A stretch of DNA of 64,000 nt, taken from positions 198,663-262,662 of the forward strand of contig JACEEZ010021756.1 of the NCBI GenBank assembly GCA_016584305.1, written 5' to 3'. The position numbers were made by a program, and so were the translations under genes. This DNA comes from Chionoecetes opilio. Taxonomy: Eukaryota > Arthropoda > Malacostraca > Decapoda > Majidae. Shown piece after piece: positions 44,319 through 55,625 of this stretch (positions within the stretch are counted from its first letter, which is position 1; each line of letters begins with the position of its first letter). The notes under the pieces were generated by a model. That model did no database searches and had not been told where the DNA came from. It saw only the letters and a list, made by a program, of their open reading frames with translations.

Positions 44319-44750
44319 AGGATTTATGCTAGTTGTTCACATTTAGACGGGGAGGTAGATAAAGTGGCAAACCATGTTTTGGAACATGATTAATTTAGTG
44401 TTAATTAAATGTTCTAAAATCTTGACAGGGTGCAAGGAGGAACAGCCATTATTGGGGGTTAACACATTATGTTCTTTCTCATTTTCAATATTGACTGATA
44501 GATCACTCTGCTTTTTAGTCATTTTGTACTGTACTCCATCTTTCCTTCACTCAGAGGGTTTTTAAGAACAATTTACTACATTTGCACCCCATTTAAATAG
44601 TAACTAACTAATAACAAAGAAGCTGAGTGATATATTAGTTAACTCGGGAAATTAGATAGAATAGAATGTGTATAACTGCCCCCCCAAAAAAAATAGCCGT
44701 TTCTCCTTACACCCTGTCAAGATTTTTGAAAATTCAATTTAACGGTCATA
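44319..44750. other. Region without a recognised gene
   Basis: Contains AAATCTTGACAGGGTG and its inverted form CACCCTGTCAAGATTTTT 290 bp later (44415 and 44710), possibly the ends of a small element. Confidence 0.35.
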
Positions 44751-45000
44751 GTTCTTCTCCTAGGTCTATCAATAGTGGTGTTCCTTAGGGTTCTGTCCTA
44801 TCACCCACTCTCTCTATTATGCATTAATGATCTTCTAAGTCTAATTCCAAGCCCTATCCACTCCTACGCTGATGATTCTACCCTGCATTTTTCAACGTCG
44901 TTTATTAGACGTCAAACTCAACAGGATCAGTGACGGAGAGATGCCACCGAGCGCCTAACTTTTTATCTTTATTTAATTTCTGATTGGGGTAAAGCAAACC
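44751..45000 (+). pseudogene. LINE reverse transcriptase remnant with YADD
   Basis: SINSGVP*GSVLSPTLS, then in a shifted frame INDLLSLIPSPIHSYADDST plus LHFSTS. GVPQGSVLSPTLF...INDL...YADDT is the core reverse-transcriptase palm (motifs B and C) of Jockey/CR1-type LINEs, and the catalytic YADD at 44865-44876 is intact. A stop (Q position) and a frame shift show it is dead. Confidence 0.75.
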
Positions 45001-45979
45001 TGTTTCAATGTCTCAAAAACACAATTTCTCCACCGATCTACTTAACAAAAATTACCAGACAACTATCCTCTCTTCAATGACACGCAACTGTCTTCCTTTG
45101 TCTCCCCCACCCCCGTGTCCAGAGGTAGGGGGGTAGTCTATCCAAGGAGACCCCAGACCCCCACTACACTGGTAAAGTTACACAGCTAGACGCTCTCAAC
45201 CCGACAACACCACACGCTGCTGTTCTCATCATTCCTGAAGGCACTTTAGAAGAATTGGGTTCTCTTCGAGACAGCCCTTCAACTGTCCCGACACCATTCA
45301 ACACTCCTCGTTGCCTGAGATGTTAACTACAGGATGTTGCTGAGGATTCGCCGCACATCTCTTCCTCCAGGCTTCCTCTTGTTTAGTTCCACAATGTTGT
45401 TTGGCTGCTAGCCAATTATTGTGACTTTTGTTGTGTCAATATATTCGGAGTATCATTCTCCAAGACTTTTCTTCCTACCATTCTCAATACATATTAATAA
45501 TATTAATTGATAGCTACCTCGGCCCTGACAATATTGGACCGGGTATGCACTAGTTAAGATCAGACAACCCTGCCTTGGGAGAATTTATATATACCAACTA
45601 CTTCACAAGTACATTATATGGTACCTTCCATTTTAGTTTATGTAGGTGATTTAGAGGTTTCCAGTAAGTGTGGCAACCCAATGAACAAGAAAGTGGTCAA
45701 TATGTGAGAGAAGTAAGCAGCAATGACGGTAATATATGAAGAAAAAAACCCCATTGGCATCTTATTAACTTACATATACGTATTTGTTGCATCAATCCAG
45801 GGTCAATGAGGACAGCATGTTGCAAAGCAGTTTATTGTACTATTAAATTTCAACCTGTCGAGAAAGTCGTCATGCAAACGTTGCACCACGTATAATTGAA
45901 TAGTCACAGCCATAAATCACACCACAACATTATATCCCATTTCTATATGAGGTAAGGCAAACCAAAACAATTATTCACA

Positions 45980-46014
<35 letters not shown>

Positions 46015-47906
46015 ACAGCCATAAATCACAGCACAACATTTTACCCCATTTATATATGATGTAAGGCAACTCAGTAATTGTTCTACTCAACCAGAACTAC
46101 GGTGTTACATCAACATGAATCAATTTATGAGTAAGAAAATGCATTAAACATTAATACAACACTGCCAGTCCCCGGATGAATGGTAAATCAGGCACACACA
46201 CACACACACACACACATTGCCAGGGCACGGCAAAGGAAGTGTTGCACCCACAGTGAACATTGTAGTGCTCAAGGGCAAGTCACTAACAAGTGTTCCTGCA
46301 AGCAGTCATCTCGCTAAACATTTTTCACAATATACAGATGTACATACACAAACCGCTATGGCGGTTTGGCTATCCGCTTTGGCGGATAGCCTCCACGCAT
46401 GGCAGTGGGTCACAGTCGAAGAGAGGCCTTTTGTTGAGCCTCACCTTCAAAGCATTACGCTGTACGTACTGAACTATGACATTGTCCGCACCAAGAGCTT
46501 TCGCCCCCGATGCGGCGGAGGTTTGTCTTAGCCGCGGCCCGTTACTGAGCAGGCCTAAGCCTGTCACAGGGCCACGTTGCCCGGCAGGAGAACACGTGGA
46601 GGTGCAAACCTTATACTATGTCACCATGACGTTATTAATGACCTTACATAACCTCAAGAGGTGTCACTGCGTCATAGTAGAGCTCATGCCTGTCACTGAA
46701 GACCCTCAAAGAGGTGGCATGATTGCACTCTTAAGAGAATCATAGTTACTCCCGCCACCTGAAAACCCCCACATGAAACAATACAGGCAAGGAAACACGA
46801 CAAACACTTTCAAAACTAATAATCACCACATGGTAATAATAATCATCAGCACAGCTGGGCAGTACTCAAATCCAAGATCCTTAACATACACAACATCAAA
46901 CACTGTCCCTGGCAGCTGCCCCGGGTAGCAGGAGAACACACGCGCCCACTACTTACACCACCATTTGCAAGACACCTGTCCACAAGGACACAAATCGCTC
47001 CTCCAGGGGCAAGCCAGCCTCCATCAGTGCAGCCAGCATTAGTAACACACACATTTGTTCACAAATCAATCATACAGTGGGGGCATTAAAAATGTCGCTC
47101 AATGTATAGAGCCCTCTTTCTCCACGAGGACCAACATTACCACCATCCGGAAAATCATTATTATCATTGTGGGAATTTATGTCACATACATGTATTTAAT
47201 ATGAGGTCTTACCTAATCAATCAAACCCATGTCTATCTCCCGACACATTACCCCAGCTAATCAACTAACTAGGATACTTATCGGTGGATAGTGGGTTGAA
47301 TTACGGCTGTAGGCTTGTATTAACACTGCCTGTTCCTGTGATCCGAAGTGGTAGCGCGTGATCAGGGCCGCCCGTGAATGACAAAGGTGGAGGTGTTAGT
47401 TGTGGTTGGCGTCAGGCGGGTTTTCATAACCCAGTTATCCATGACGCAGCGGATTGTTATCTGTGTTGATTCTAACACGTCCTATTGTTTTTACATTTAT
47501 ATGTACAATTAACGTATGTACAAATCTCTTCTTTATACAAGCACGTATATTAGTAACAGATGTTATTAAGGTGAGGGTCTGGAGGGAACTGTATATACCG
47601 TGTGGGCGGTAGCGATCGCCGCACCTTCCCTATGCCACGTGACGAATTACAGGTGGCCTAGAATCTAATGGGCGGCAGCCAATGACTGCGCTTCAAACCA
47701 AGGTGCTAATTATTTAAGTTGCAGATGATTAATAGCACTGAGAATATTAATTTATCCTATCCCAGTACTAATCATTTACTTAAATTACCTTAATGTTACC
47801 CATTACCATTTAAATTATATATACATTCCTACTCACACTCCTCCTATAACGAGCGGAAAATACCTCTCACAAGGGGGGGGGGGGAACAAAACCACCACTT
47901 TACCAA
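45001..47906. other. Region without a recognised gene
   Basis: 45900-46085 is a direct duplication (GTCACAGCCATAAATCACA...) around a TA microsatellite (45982-46010); CA repeat at 46194-46215. Adjacent hairpins AACCGC-TATG-GCGGTT and GGCTATCCGC-TTTG-GCGGATAGCC at 46351-46391. No supported exon. Confidence 0.4.
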
Positions 47907-48694
47907 TTATGAGAGGGTGGTTGATGGATAATTTCCACAATCATCTTCATCATTGAGTTCTACCTCTTCGAAGGGGAGGTTGTTAATTCTGGCAATATTA
48001 TGTAGGATGGCACAAGCTGTAACTATTCTTTTTGAGGTTGACAGCTCTGTGCGCAAACATTTGCCAAGAACACCAAACCTCCGTTACAAGATGCCAAATG
48101 TGCGCTCAATCAGGTTTCGGGTTTTTGCATGAGCGGCATTGTATCTATAGTATTTGGCAGTCACAAGGTTACGCAGGGGAGTAAAGAGGTAGTAGTCACA
48201 TCGGTAGCCCTTGTCACCCAGCAATACTCCTCTGTACACCCCTCTTTCCAGAGCAGCACACAAACCAGACTCTCTATAAACCCTGGAGTCATGTGCACTG
48301 CCTGGCCAGTTAACTACTAGGTTCGTGATCACCATATTTGCGTCACACACTGCCATCACATTTAGGGCAAAAAAAACTTTTCTTCCTCGATGAAGCTCCG
48401 CATTTGGCCCCCCAAGACTTTTTATGTGAATGAGAGTTCCATCAACACACCCAATAATCCCCGGCATTCCAGCAACTTCTTCAAAATCCCTCATCAATGT
48501 GTTCTCCTCCGCTGGACTCGGGAACTTGATGAACGCAGCAGCTAATTGGCAAATTGCATAAGTCACATTCTTAACATAATGACTGACAGACTGTTGTGAC
48601 ATTTCATTGCAATGTGCCATAGATAGCTGGAGATCATCAGTGGCAAAATATCTGAGAGTTACCAGCAACTGAAGTTTTGGTGGGATCCGGCACC
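47907..48694 (-). pseudogene. HARBI1-like Harbinger nuclease, catalytic exon with one nonsense codon
   Basis: After an acceptor (TTTTTCCCAACAG, exon from 48694) the frame reads CRIPPKLQLLVTLRYFATDD, then GIIGCVDGTLIHIKSLGGPN, NWPGSAHDSRVYRESGLCAA, LLGDKGYR and KTRNLIERTFGIL. The catalytic Asp (CVDGT), Asp (AHDS) and Glu (IERTF) of the DDE_Tnp_4 nuclease are all present. A TAA at 48081-48083 replaces the codon before RRFGVLGKCL. The frame then continues to a natural stop at 47907-47909. HARBI1-like proteins move Harbinger transposons together with a Myb-like partner. Confidence 0.8.
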
Positions 48695-49465
48695 CTGTTG
48701 GGAAAAATAAAAAATTACTTAAAGTGAAACACACTCCATACAATTGCTTACATGATTATCAAAATGCTCCATTGAAGTTGAAATTGAAAGAAAATTAATA
48801 GTACATAATGGGATATGTAAATGAAAGTAACAAGACATGAATATTGAGAAAGTGTCAGGAGTATGTAGTGGATGTAAAGTATACATTTTGAAGGACATAA
48901 TAATCAAGGGTATGATATGGTAACAATACAACACATCATATATAGACATCGAGATGGAAGTGTTGACAAATTGGAGCAAAAAACATAGCTTGAAGATATG
49001 AGGTTAACAGGGTTTTCACTATTCCTTTTTATGATTATATAAAATATGGAACAGATTTGTTTGAAAGTAGAATCAAATTCTTCTCCCTAAAGGTTTAAGC
49101 CCGTTCACACTGCCGATTTTGGGCCACGACTCTAGGGGGGTACACTAGGTCTTGGCTATTGATGTGAAATGATCGCGCGTTGTCTGAAAGAGGTTTAGAA
49201 ACTATCGCCATATGCTGAGCGGACGTCAGGGCTGGGTGTGGTTTAGCGACGGGGCGCAAAAAAGTATTCATTGGAATACTTTCACGATGAGAGTCGGCAA
49301 GGGTCTGGACCCCCACGCCACACATCCTATCCTCTTGCTCAATGGGAGAAGTAACTGCTGGGGTTTGTCAGGTAAAAAATGCAATGCCTTGAGCAGGGCT
49401 CAAACACAGTACCTATCAGGCTATCACAGAGTGTTACTCCAAATTTATCCACTGATCCAGTAAAC
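48695..49465 (-). other. Intron of the HARBI1-like pseudogene
   Basis: A GCCCGTTCACACTGCCGATT segment at 49100 resembles a transposon end. Nothing else recognised. Confidence 0.35.
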
Positions 49466-49694
49466 AGCTGTGAGGACCCCTGTTATTCTGCGACATGGTA
49501 GCAAGGGCTCAATTTTAGAAAACAAATTGAGTGGCCTCCTTGGAGAGCCGGTAGCAGGCGATGAATTCCCCCTCCGTGTCATCCCAAAAGGGGTCTCGAC
49601 GAGTCGGGAAGCGACGGTGCCGTGGCAACTCGTCCATCAATTCGAGCTCTTCCAAGTGGCCCACACCACGAAGAATGGGTCTCATACCCGCCAT
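49466..49694 (-). pseudogene. HARBI1-like nuclease, N-terminal exon
   Basis: ATG at 49694, MAGMRPILRGVGHLEELELM, then RHRRFPTRRDPFWDDTEGEF and CYRLSKEATQFVF, a TAA stop (49515-49517), and KIEPLLPCRRITG. RYRLSKE-type sequence followed by a helix is the usual N-terminus of HARBI1-like nucleases, and it leads naturally to CRIPPKLQLL of the exon at 48694. The splice donor is unclear. Two nonsense codons in the whole gene. Confidence 0.6.
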
Positions 49695-49965
49695 GCCAAA
49701 GGATCTGGTTTAAAAAAAAAAATTATGATGATCTGCATAAATACTTCAACATAAACTGTGTGAGCAATCCTCACTGTTATGACAAAAACATCAAGACTAG
49801 GATACTTGCTGCCAATTTCTTGAATTTTCGTATAACTCTACAAATTGTTATTTAAATATTATACATTTCAGCTGAGTATTCAAGGGATTGAACCTAAGCA
49901 TTATAATATTATATCATTATTATATAGATATTATACTATTTATTATTTATTATTAGTTTAGACAA

Positions 49966-50065
49966 GGGTTGTTTGATTTAAATCTAGTTGATTTTAATCA
50001 CTGGTTTTAATCATGATTTAAATCAAATGATTGTTTTTTTAAATCACTGATTTAAATCATAACCT
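49966..50065. repeat. GATTTAAATC-rich hAT-type terminus
   Basis: AGGGTTGTTTGATTTAAATC followed by several inverted GATTTAAATC words. Comparable words at 53470-53520 may be the opposite end of an old hAT element. Confidence 0.4.
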
Positions 50066-50256
50066 TATCATTATTTGAAAACGAGAGGGGAAAGAAGGAA
50101 AATTAAGCAAATGGGCTTTATGAACACCAATTGTATCATTGTAGTATAATTATATCATAATGAGACACAATGAGTGGTGCGGTGAATCCACTGTGGCACT
50201 TTTAGATAGCAAATTGCCAGGTGGCCGTTTTCAACTATGTAGCAGAAATATTTTTT

Positions 50257-50259
<3 letters not shown>

Positions 50260-50347
<88 letters not shown>
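50260..50347. repeat. (TA)n microsatellite bordering a TIR
   Basis: About 85 bp of TA; ends directly at the TTAGGGTGGTCC terminus of the element at 50348-52712. Confidence 0.95.
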
Positions 50348-50350
<3 letters not shown>

Positions 50351-50567
50351 GGTGGTCCTTATATGGGGGTAAAAAATAAAAGTAAGAATTTTTAACCTCT
50401 CATGGTCTGAAACGAGTCCACTTGGGCTGGAAACTTCACAGCCAAAATTATATATTGTTTGAAAAATATTTAGAGGTAGTCCAGAGGCCTTGAACATTAT
50501 GCATTATAATGAATATCCCAGGTGTACAATTCCCAGTCCCCCCTCAGCTCTATAGTAAAGATATTAC

Positions 50568-51278
50568 GTTCAGTTCAGTTCAGTTGTTGGTCGGGAGTCG
50601 GGCCTTTTTCAACGGCACTCCCTGACGTGTTTCTTCTTGCTGTCTGGGTCTTTAATTTGTTTTCTTCTTTTATTCTATCTTATTAGTTTCTTTCTTTTTC
50701 TTTCTTCTTATTTTCTCTGGTCATCCAAAAACTGTTGATTGTTCTTTTTGCTTCTTCCACATTCCCCTCCGAACAAATACTCCCCCACTATATCCTCTTC
50801 CTCCTCTAAGTAAGGTTGTTGTAGCCTCACACTTTTCTTTCTTTCATTACTGTAGGCTGGGCACCATAGCAGAAAATGTTTTAAGTCCTCCTTTTCCGCC
50901 CCACATAAATCACAAGTTATTTCTTCTCCCCAGAACCTCCTTCTGTCGTTTAATTGTAGGTTGTTTGTCCCGCACTTGAACAGTAGTTCTGAAGCTTGGT
51001 CATTACTGTATATTTCTTCTTGGCCTCCCTTCTCTTTTCTCCATTTTCTATATATTTTCAAACTAGTTTTTTTCATTCATTTCATTCACCCATTCTCTTG
51101 TGTCTAACTCTCTCATTTTTTTCCTTATACTCTCCTTTGTCTCACACCTCACACCCTGGTTCATGACTCCAGTCTTTCTCAGATCTTTCATTACAGCTTG
51201 CATCCATTTATTTTGTCTTTTCTCAATCATCTCCTCTCCTATCCTTTTCACTAGGTCATTCCCGTCTACTAATACGTA
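50568..51278 (-). mobile_element. 5'-truncated LINE (zinc-knuckle family), copy 3
   Basis: Encodes YVLVDGNDLVKRIGEEMIEK, ESIRKKMRELDTREWVNEMN, then (shifted frame) WRKEKGGQEEIYSNDQASEL and ITCDLCGAEKEDLKHFLLWC. It ends in a CAACTGAACTGAACTGAAC tail. It shares the extra A with copy 2. The 5' break lies just behind the stop codon of the ORF at 51289-52002. Confidence 0.85.
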
Positions 51279-51288
51279 TAGGTGGGTA

Positions 51289-52002
51289 TTATTTGGTGCG
51301 GTCGAGAGCAGCAGCGAGAGCACGAGTGACCACGTTCTGGCTGCCCCGAGCCCGTTTTGGCAGTGAGCCACCGACGGCTCCTTGGACCACTTCGTCATCA
51401 TCATCTGTGGTTTCCGACGGACTGCTGCTGCTTGAGGGAAGCACAGCTTTTGAAGTGGAGGCCTCACACTCCATCCTTGACCTCGATTTCCGCTTCTTCT
51501 CCTCCAGGTGCTTCCGCTCAGCTCTTTCCTCCTTCTTTGTCAAAACTGTGTCCTGGCGTCCCATGGTCCCACGGCGGCCCTTCTCCCGCTGGGCCAGGAG
51601 GAAGTCCCGGTCCTCTTTGATGCTAATTTTCTTCAAGACATCGGCATGAGCAATATCAAAGAGGTCATCCAATGCCCCCACAAATGCCTCCTGCTTGCAG
51701 ACCTGAGCTGGTGTCTTCCTGTTCCGGAGACGCTCTAAGTCTTTCCACATCTGGAACAGGGCCTCCAACTTCTTGACGGAGTGCTGCTCTGGTTTGACTG
51801 GGATTCGGGCTTTCCCCACCCAGATGGCTTGGACTTGGCGAACAGACTCAGTGGCAGCCTCACGGATCGTCTGCTTCTCCTGGTTGCGGAGGCGGAAGAA
51901 AACGCACAACACCTCATGATTGGACGGAAGCTTGCTTTCTCCAAACTGCTCTGTAGGATGCCCGATGAGGAAGACCTCAGTACTCGTACGTGTAGTAGCC
52001 AT
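51289..52002 (-). CDS. N-terminal half of an unclassified transposase-like protein
   Basis: Intact 237-codon ORF; ATG at 52002 lies 7 nt behind a good acceptor (TTGTTTTTCGCAG). It begins MATTRTSTEVFLIGHPTEQF, then QTIREAATESVRQVQAIWVG, KARIPVKPEQHSVKKLEALF, VGALDDLFDIAHADVLKKIS and FLLAQREKGRRGTMG. A basic coiled stretch, an acidic DDDDE run and a C-terminal RALAAALDRTK follow. I recall this layout as the N-terminal half of long uncharacterised proteins in arthropods and hydra whose second half has SFDTTxSNTG and ACRHH motifs, as at 58314-59757. It is inside a TIR element. The C-terminal half is missing here. Confidence 0.55.
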   Translation of the reverse strand: MATTRTSTEVFLIGHPTEQFGESKLPSNHEVLCVFFRLRNQEKQTIREAATESVRQVQAIWVGKARIPVKPEQHSVKKLEALFQMWKDLERLRNRKTPAQVCKQEAFVGALDDLFDIAHADVLKKISIKEDRDFLLAQREKGRRGTMGRQDTVLTKKEERAERKHLEEKKRKSRSRMECEASTSKAVLPSSSSSPSETTDDDDEVVQGAVGGSLPKRARGSQNVVTRALAAALDRTK

Positions 52003-52713
52003 GGCTGTCTGCGAAAAACAACAACAACAACATTCATGGGATGATAATTATCATCTGTATATATTATATATTATAATAGGAGTCGGTGAGTACAAAATCA
52101 AATATCAGAGGTCAATAATTATGGTTCAGATTGGACTAAGAACAATCAAGAACACAATTTTATACATTGACATTTATGCTACTTAACAATACATAGTACA
52201 TATAAGTCATATATAATAATCAATCTCCTAACTCGTTGCTCCTACCTTTGAATGAGCAACCAGCTGCGAACAAATACAGGATGGAGACGGCACTATGGAG
52301 AGGATGGAGGCAGGTCAATGATTCATTTACTCTGAAACCTATTTTAAGAAACTTTCCTTTGATAACTATTCTAATGTTTATATAATACAGGGGAGAAAAG
52401 AAAAACCATTAATAACAAAGAGCATGCATAGTTGCATACATTGCATAGGCATGCTACAACGAGGCCTGCACATGCTTATGATGTCTACTGTCTAGTGTCT
52501 ACTCATTGTCTAGTCCAAAATGTATTATTGCGAAAACTGGACTGGACGCCCAAAAAGTACATAAAAGTACGAAAGTACGATCACCATGGACTACCCCTAA
52601 ATATTCTTCGTATAGCTTTAAACTTCAGCACATACGTTTTAGGACTAGTGGACTCACTTTAGGGGGTGAGAGCATAACATTTCCAAGTTGAAAAATAAGG
52701 ACCACCATAATAA

Positions 52714-52716
<3 letters not shown>

Positions 52717-52801
<85 letters not shown>
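52717..52801. repeat. (TA)n microsatellite bordering the other TIR
   Basis: About 85 bp of TA next to the right end of the element at 50348-52712. Confidence 0.95.
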
Positions 52802-52805
<4 letters not shown>

Positions 52806-53210
52806 TTTTGTTGTACTGTACAAAAAGCCACACTACTATAACCAAAAGTTGAATGTGCATGTTACTTTTGTTCATAAAAAGCCAAAGTGATATTAACCAA
52901 AGTTTAATATGCATTATGATTATCAAACAAAACACATAATTATCTTGTTTAACCGCCAAAGTAATTATTACTACAACAAAAATTATATAACATTATTATT
53001 TATTGAAATCAGTGTATGGTCAATCAATCAGTGTATAGTGGAATTAGCATTATAAAGAAAAAGTATAGATACATTTAAAGATACCCATAATAGTACAAAT
53101 TCCTTTTTCATAATGTTTATTATCCAGAGTTAGCTAAAAGAAAGTACCTTGTAACTGCATATAATAAACAAATTCCACTTTAATCTAATTGGTTAGACCC
53201 AACAAAGAAT
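52802..53210. other. Region without a recognised gene
   Basis: AT-rich. ACTTTTGTTxxAxxxAAAAAGCCA is duplicated near 52803 and 52862. Confidence 0.35.
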
Positions 53211-53318
53211 TTAAGCATCATCATCATCATCATGAGGAGGAGTGTGCTTATTCATGGACTTCAAAAGGAACACAAGTGTTGCTGCCTTCTCTGTAGCGAG
53301 GCGGTGCACCAGTTTTGA
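53211..53318 (-). pseudogene. hAT transposase C-terminal remnant
   Basis: The minus frame reads KLVHRLATEKAATLVFLLKS then MNKHTPPHDDDDDDA and a stop at 53211. A conserved N-x-L-x-xEKA-x-xLVF-x-x-x-L ending is typical of hAT dimerisation domains. Only about 35 codons remain. It could pair with the GATTTAAATC-type ends at 49966 and 53470-53520. Confidence 0.4.
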
Positions 53319-53802
53319 GTGTACTGTTATAAGCATTATAGGTTATATTCATGTTATATGCAATTTTACTTCACATATTTTATCCATTTTAGTTATAAAT
53401 ATGCTAAACAATATGCTGTAGTAGTTAGATTTCATGTAGAACATCAAATTAATAAAAAAAAATATATATATTTAAATCAAATAAATCTGAATTAAATCAA
53501 ATAAATTAGATTTTTTTTAAATATTAAAAAAAAAAAAATTAACTGCTTAACGGCAGCACCTACACACCCCATCCACTGACCTCAAAAATTATTGTTGACT
53601 GGTTTAGAATAGATTTCTACTTCTGAAAACTTTTTGCTAAAGCATGTAGTGGAGATATTATAAACTTTGAAATGCAAATTTCGTTTAATATTTCGCAGGA
53701 GTTGGCGGGCTCTTACTACTAACGTTTGCTCTATAATTTTCGGGTTCGTATAATGTGCAGTAATTATCTATTTGCGGAAACTAAACATCTGACACTTATT
53801 TA

Positions 53803-54537
53803 TATACACACAAACCTCGATTTCCCGGACCTCCATTTCCCGGATATCTGATTTCCCGGACAAAATCAGAGGTCCGGGGATATGTCAGTCCCAGACATTT
53901 TTTTTTCTTTTTTTTTTTCGTTGAAATGCTGAGTTCTGTTCGTAAATTGACAAAGTTGTCCAGCGGTCCGAGCATCTCCTGTCACCCCTGGTCAGTGTCC
54001 GGGCCTCCCGCCAGGTGGCAGCATGCTCAGCGGTCGTATTGTTTACATTTGTGCAAACGACACTCACAGTTCACCTGCACAGCCTCCGTCAGTCCCCTGA
54101 CTCCCACTGCCCCTGGTGCAGGAATATCTCAGACTATTGAACACTTTCTGCTGCCTCCCGCCAGGTGGCAGCATCCTCAGTGGTCGTATTGTTTACATTT
54201 AGGCACACGACACTCACGGTTCACCTGCACCGTCTCCGTTAGTCCCCTGACCCCCACTGCCCCTGGTGCAGGAACGTCTCTTGAGACTATTGAACACTTT
54301 CTGCTGCCTCCCGCCAGGTGGCAGCATGCTCAGCTGACGTAAAAGTACGCGGCGGGGTAGTTGATATTGGCAGTTGGCGGACAGTAAATACTAGAGTAGG
54401 ATAAACGTCCGGGGGTGGGTAATGGCATCGGACTTTTTTTAAGGCTTATTTCTGGAATGTTGTGATTCCCGGACTTTTGTGGTTCCCGGACCAGTGCTCC
54501 CCCCTCTTAGTCCGGGAAAACAAGGTTTGTGTGTATA
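53803..54537. mobile_element. TIR element with TTTCCCGGAC ends carrying duplicated LINE fragments
   Basis: Left TATACACACAAACCTCGATT plus TCCCGGAC is inverted at the right with two mismatches. Extra CCCGGAC words are subterminal. Inside, about 155 bp is tandemly duplicated (CCTCCCGCCAGGTGGCAGCA ... GTATTGTTTACATTT). Each unit carries a decayed CPWC-type LINE piece (CCCACTGCCCCTGGTGCAGG). The TA flanks suggest Tc1/mariner-type insertion. Confidence 0.6.
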
Positions 54538-54559
54538 TTAATAGCTTTGTTAGGTTAGA

Positions 54560-54770
54560 ATAGGTAGATAACTTGGAGGGAACAGCCCCCCCCCCCCCAG
54601 CTAGTTAACTAACCTAACCTGTGCATTGATTACGTAACCTAACCACACGGTTTTTTTTCCCCTCATATGTTATTTTTCATTTCAAACAGCTGTTGAATGG
54701 GGTAGAAATAATTCTTATGATGAGAACAGAACGTCTAGGATACTACTTAAAACTTAAAGCAGTTTCGTAG
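54560..54770. repeat. Dispersed CCTAACC/C-rich repeat copy
   Basis: GCTAGTTAACTAACCTAACC, GCATTGATTACGTAACCTAA, AACAGCTGTTGAAT, TTATGATGAGAAC; matches 42030-42270. Includes a C14 run. Confidence 0.6.
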
Positions 54771-55344
54771 TCTATATGAAACCATAGTCGTTTCGTACAC
54801 TCAGCTCAGAGATGAACTTGATTACTAGTTACAAAACGACACCAGGTTTGTACTTAAAAACTCAAAATCAGTGTACGGAACAACTAACAAAACCTGGGTA
54901 TGAAACTCCCTGTATTGAAACCGCGTGAATTCAGCTAGCCAGACAGACGGCCAGTACATATGGCAGACGCACGGCCAGTGCATAGAGGTAAATATTACGT
55001 TACAGTGTTTGGATAAATATGTAGAGGTATTGTCATTTACGAAATAACTCTGTGAGATGAATGTACGAAATGACTGGTTTCGTATTAAAAACAAAAATTT
55101 GGTGTACGAATCTACTGATGTACGAAACAACTGGTGTACGAACTGACTGCACCTACCCCCCAGGTCCCCAAGCTTGTTTTGGGGAAGGGGGGGAGTATGG
55201 GCAAACACTAGAATAATACCGTTGTTTGTAATGATGAGATTCAATCATACATCAAAATGTGTGAATGTTATGGGTAAAATAATACCCCGTAGGTAAAATA
55301 TACGAACAATTGAATGTTACCGTCAACAGGTGGTCCTCTAGCTG

Positions 55345-55625
55345 GCACACCCTGCTCTTAACTTATAAGTGTATGTATTGCAGCCTTACTGTGCCCTTAC
55401 TGTGCTTAAGTCACGTAATCACTCAAGAAAATAAGTAAAACCATGAAAAATACAGTTACAGCTACCTGGTAACAAAAATATTTTGACTGGATATTGTCAA
55501 CACGTCGCACACCTTACACACCCTGCTCTTAATTAATTTGCGCATGTATTTCGGCCTTACCATGCTTAAGTCACGTAATCACTCGAGAATAGAAATAAAA
55601 CTATGAGAAATACAGTGTAACTGAC
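55345..55625. repeat. Tandem duplication of about 170 bp
   Basis: CACACCCTGCTCTTAA...GCTTAAGTCACGTAATCACT plus C(A/G)AGAA occurs twice (55345-55455 and 55515-55625). Confidence 0.7.

Larger units (their letters stand above)
50348..52712 (-). mobile_element. DNA transposon with long TTAGGGTGGTCC-type ends
   Basis: Diverged terminal inverted repeats of about 160 bp: the left starts TTAGGGTGGTCCTTAT (50348), the right inverted starts TTATGGTGGTCCTTAT (52712). Shared blocks in the same order are GAGTCCACT and AATATTTAG-GGTAGTCCA. Both ends abut TA microsatellites. It carries the ORF at 51289-52002 and a later LINE insertion (50568-51278). The ends recall IS3EU-type transposons from memory, but this needs a search. 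Confidence 0.6.

Noticed and set aside
46217..46745. Several overlapping ORFs on both strands near 46.2-46.7 kb
   Set aside because: G+C-rich stretch open in many frames; no domain or splice structure.
46957..47039. Minus-strand exon-like peptide MLAALMEAGLPLEERFVSLW ending near GTAAGT
   Set aside because: Only 27 codons, no partner exon and no family recognised.
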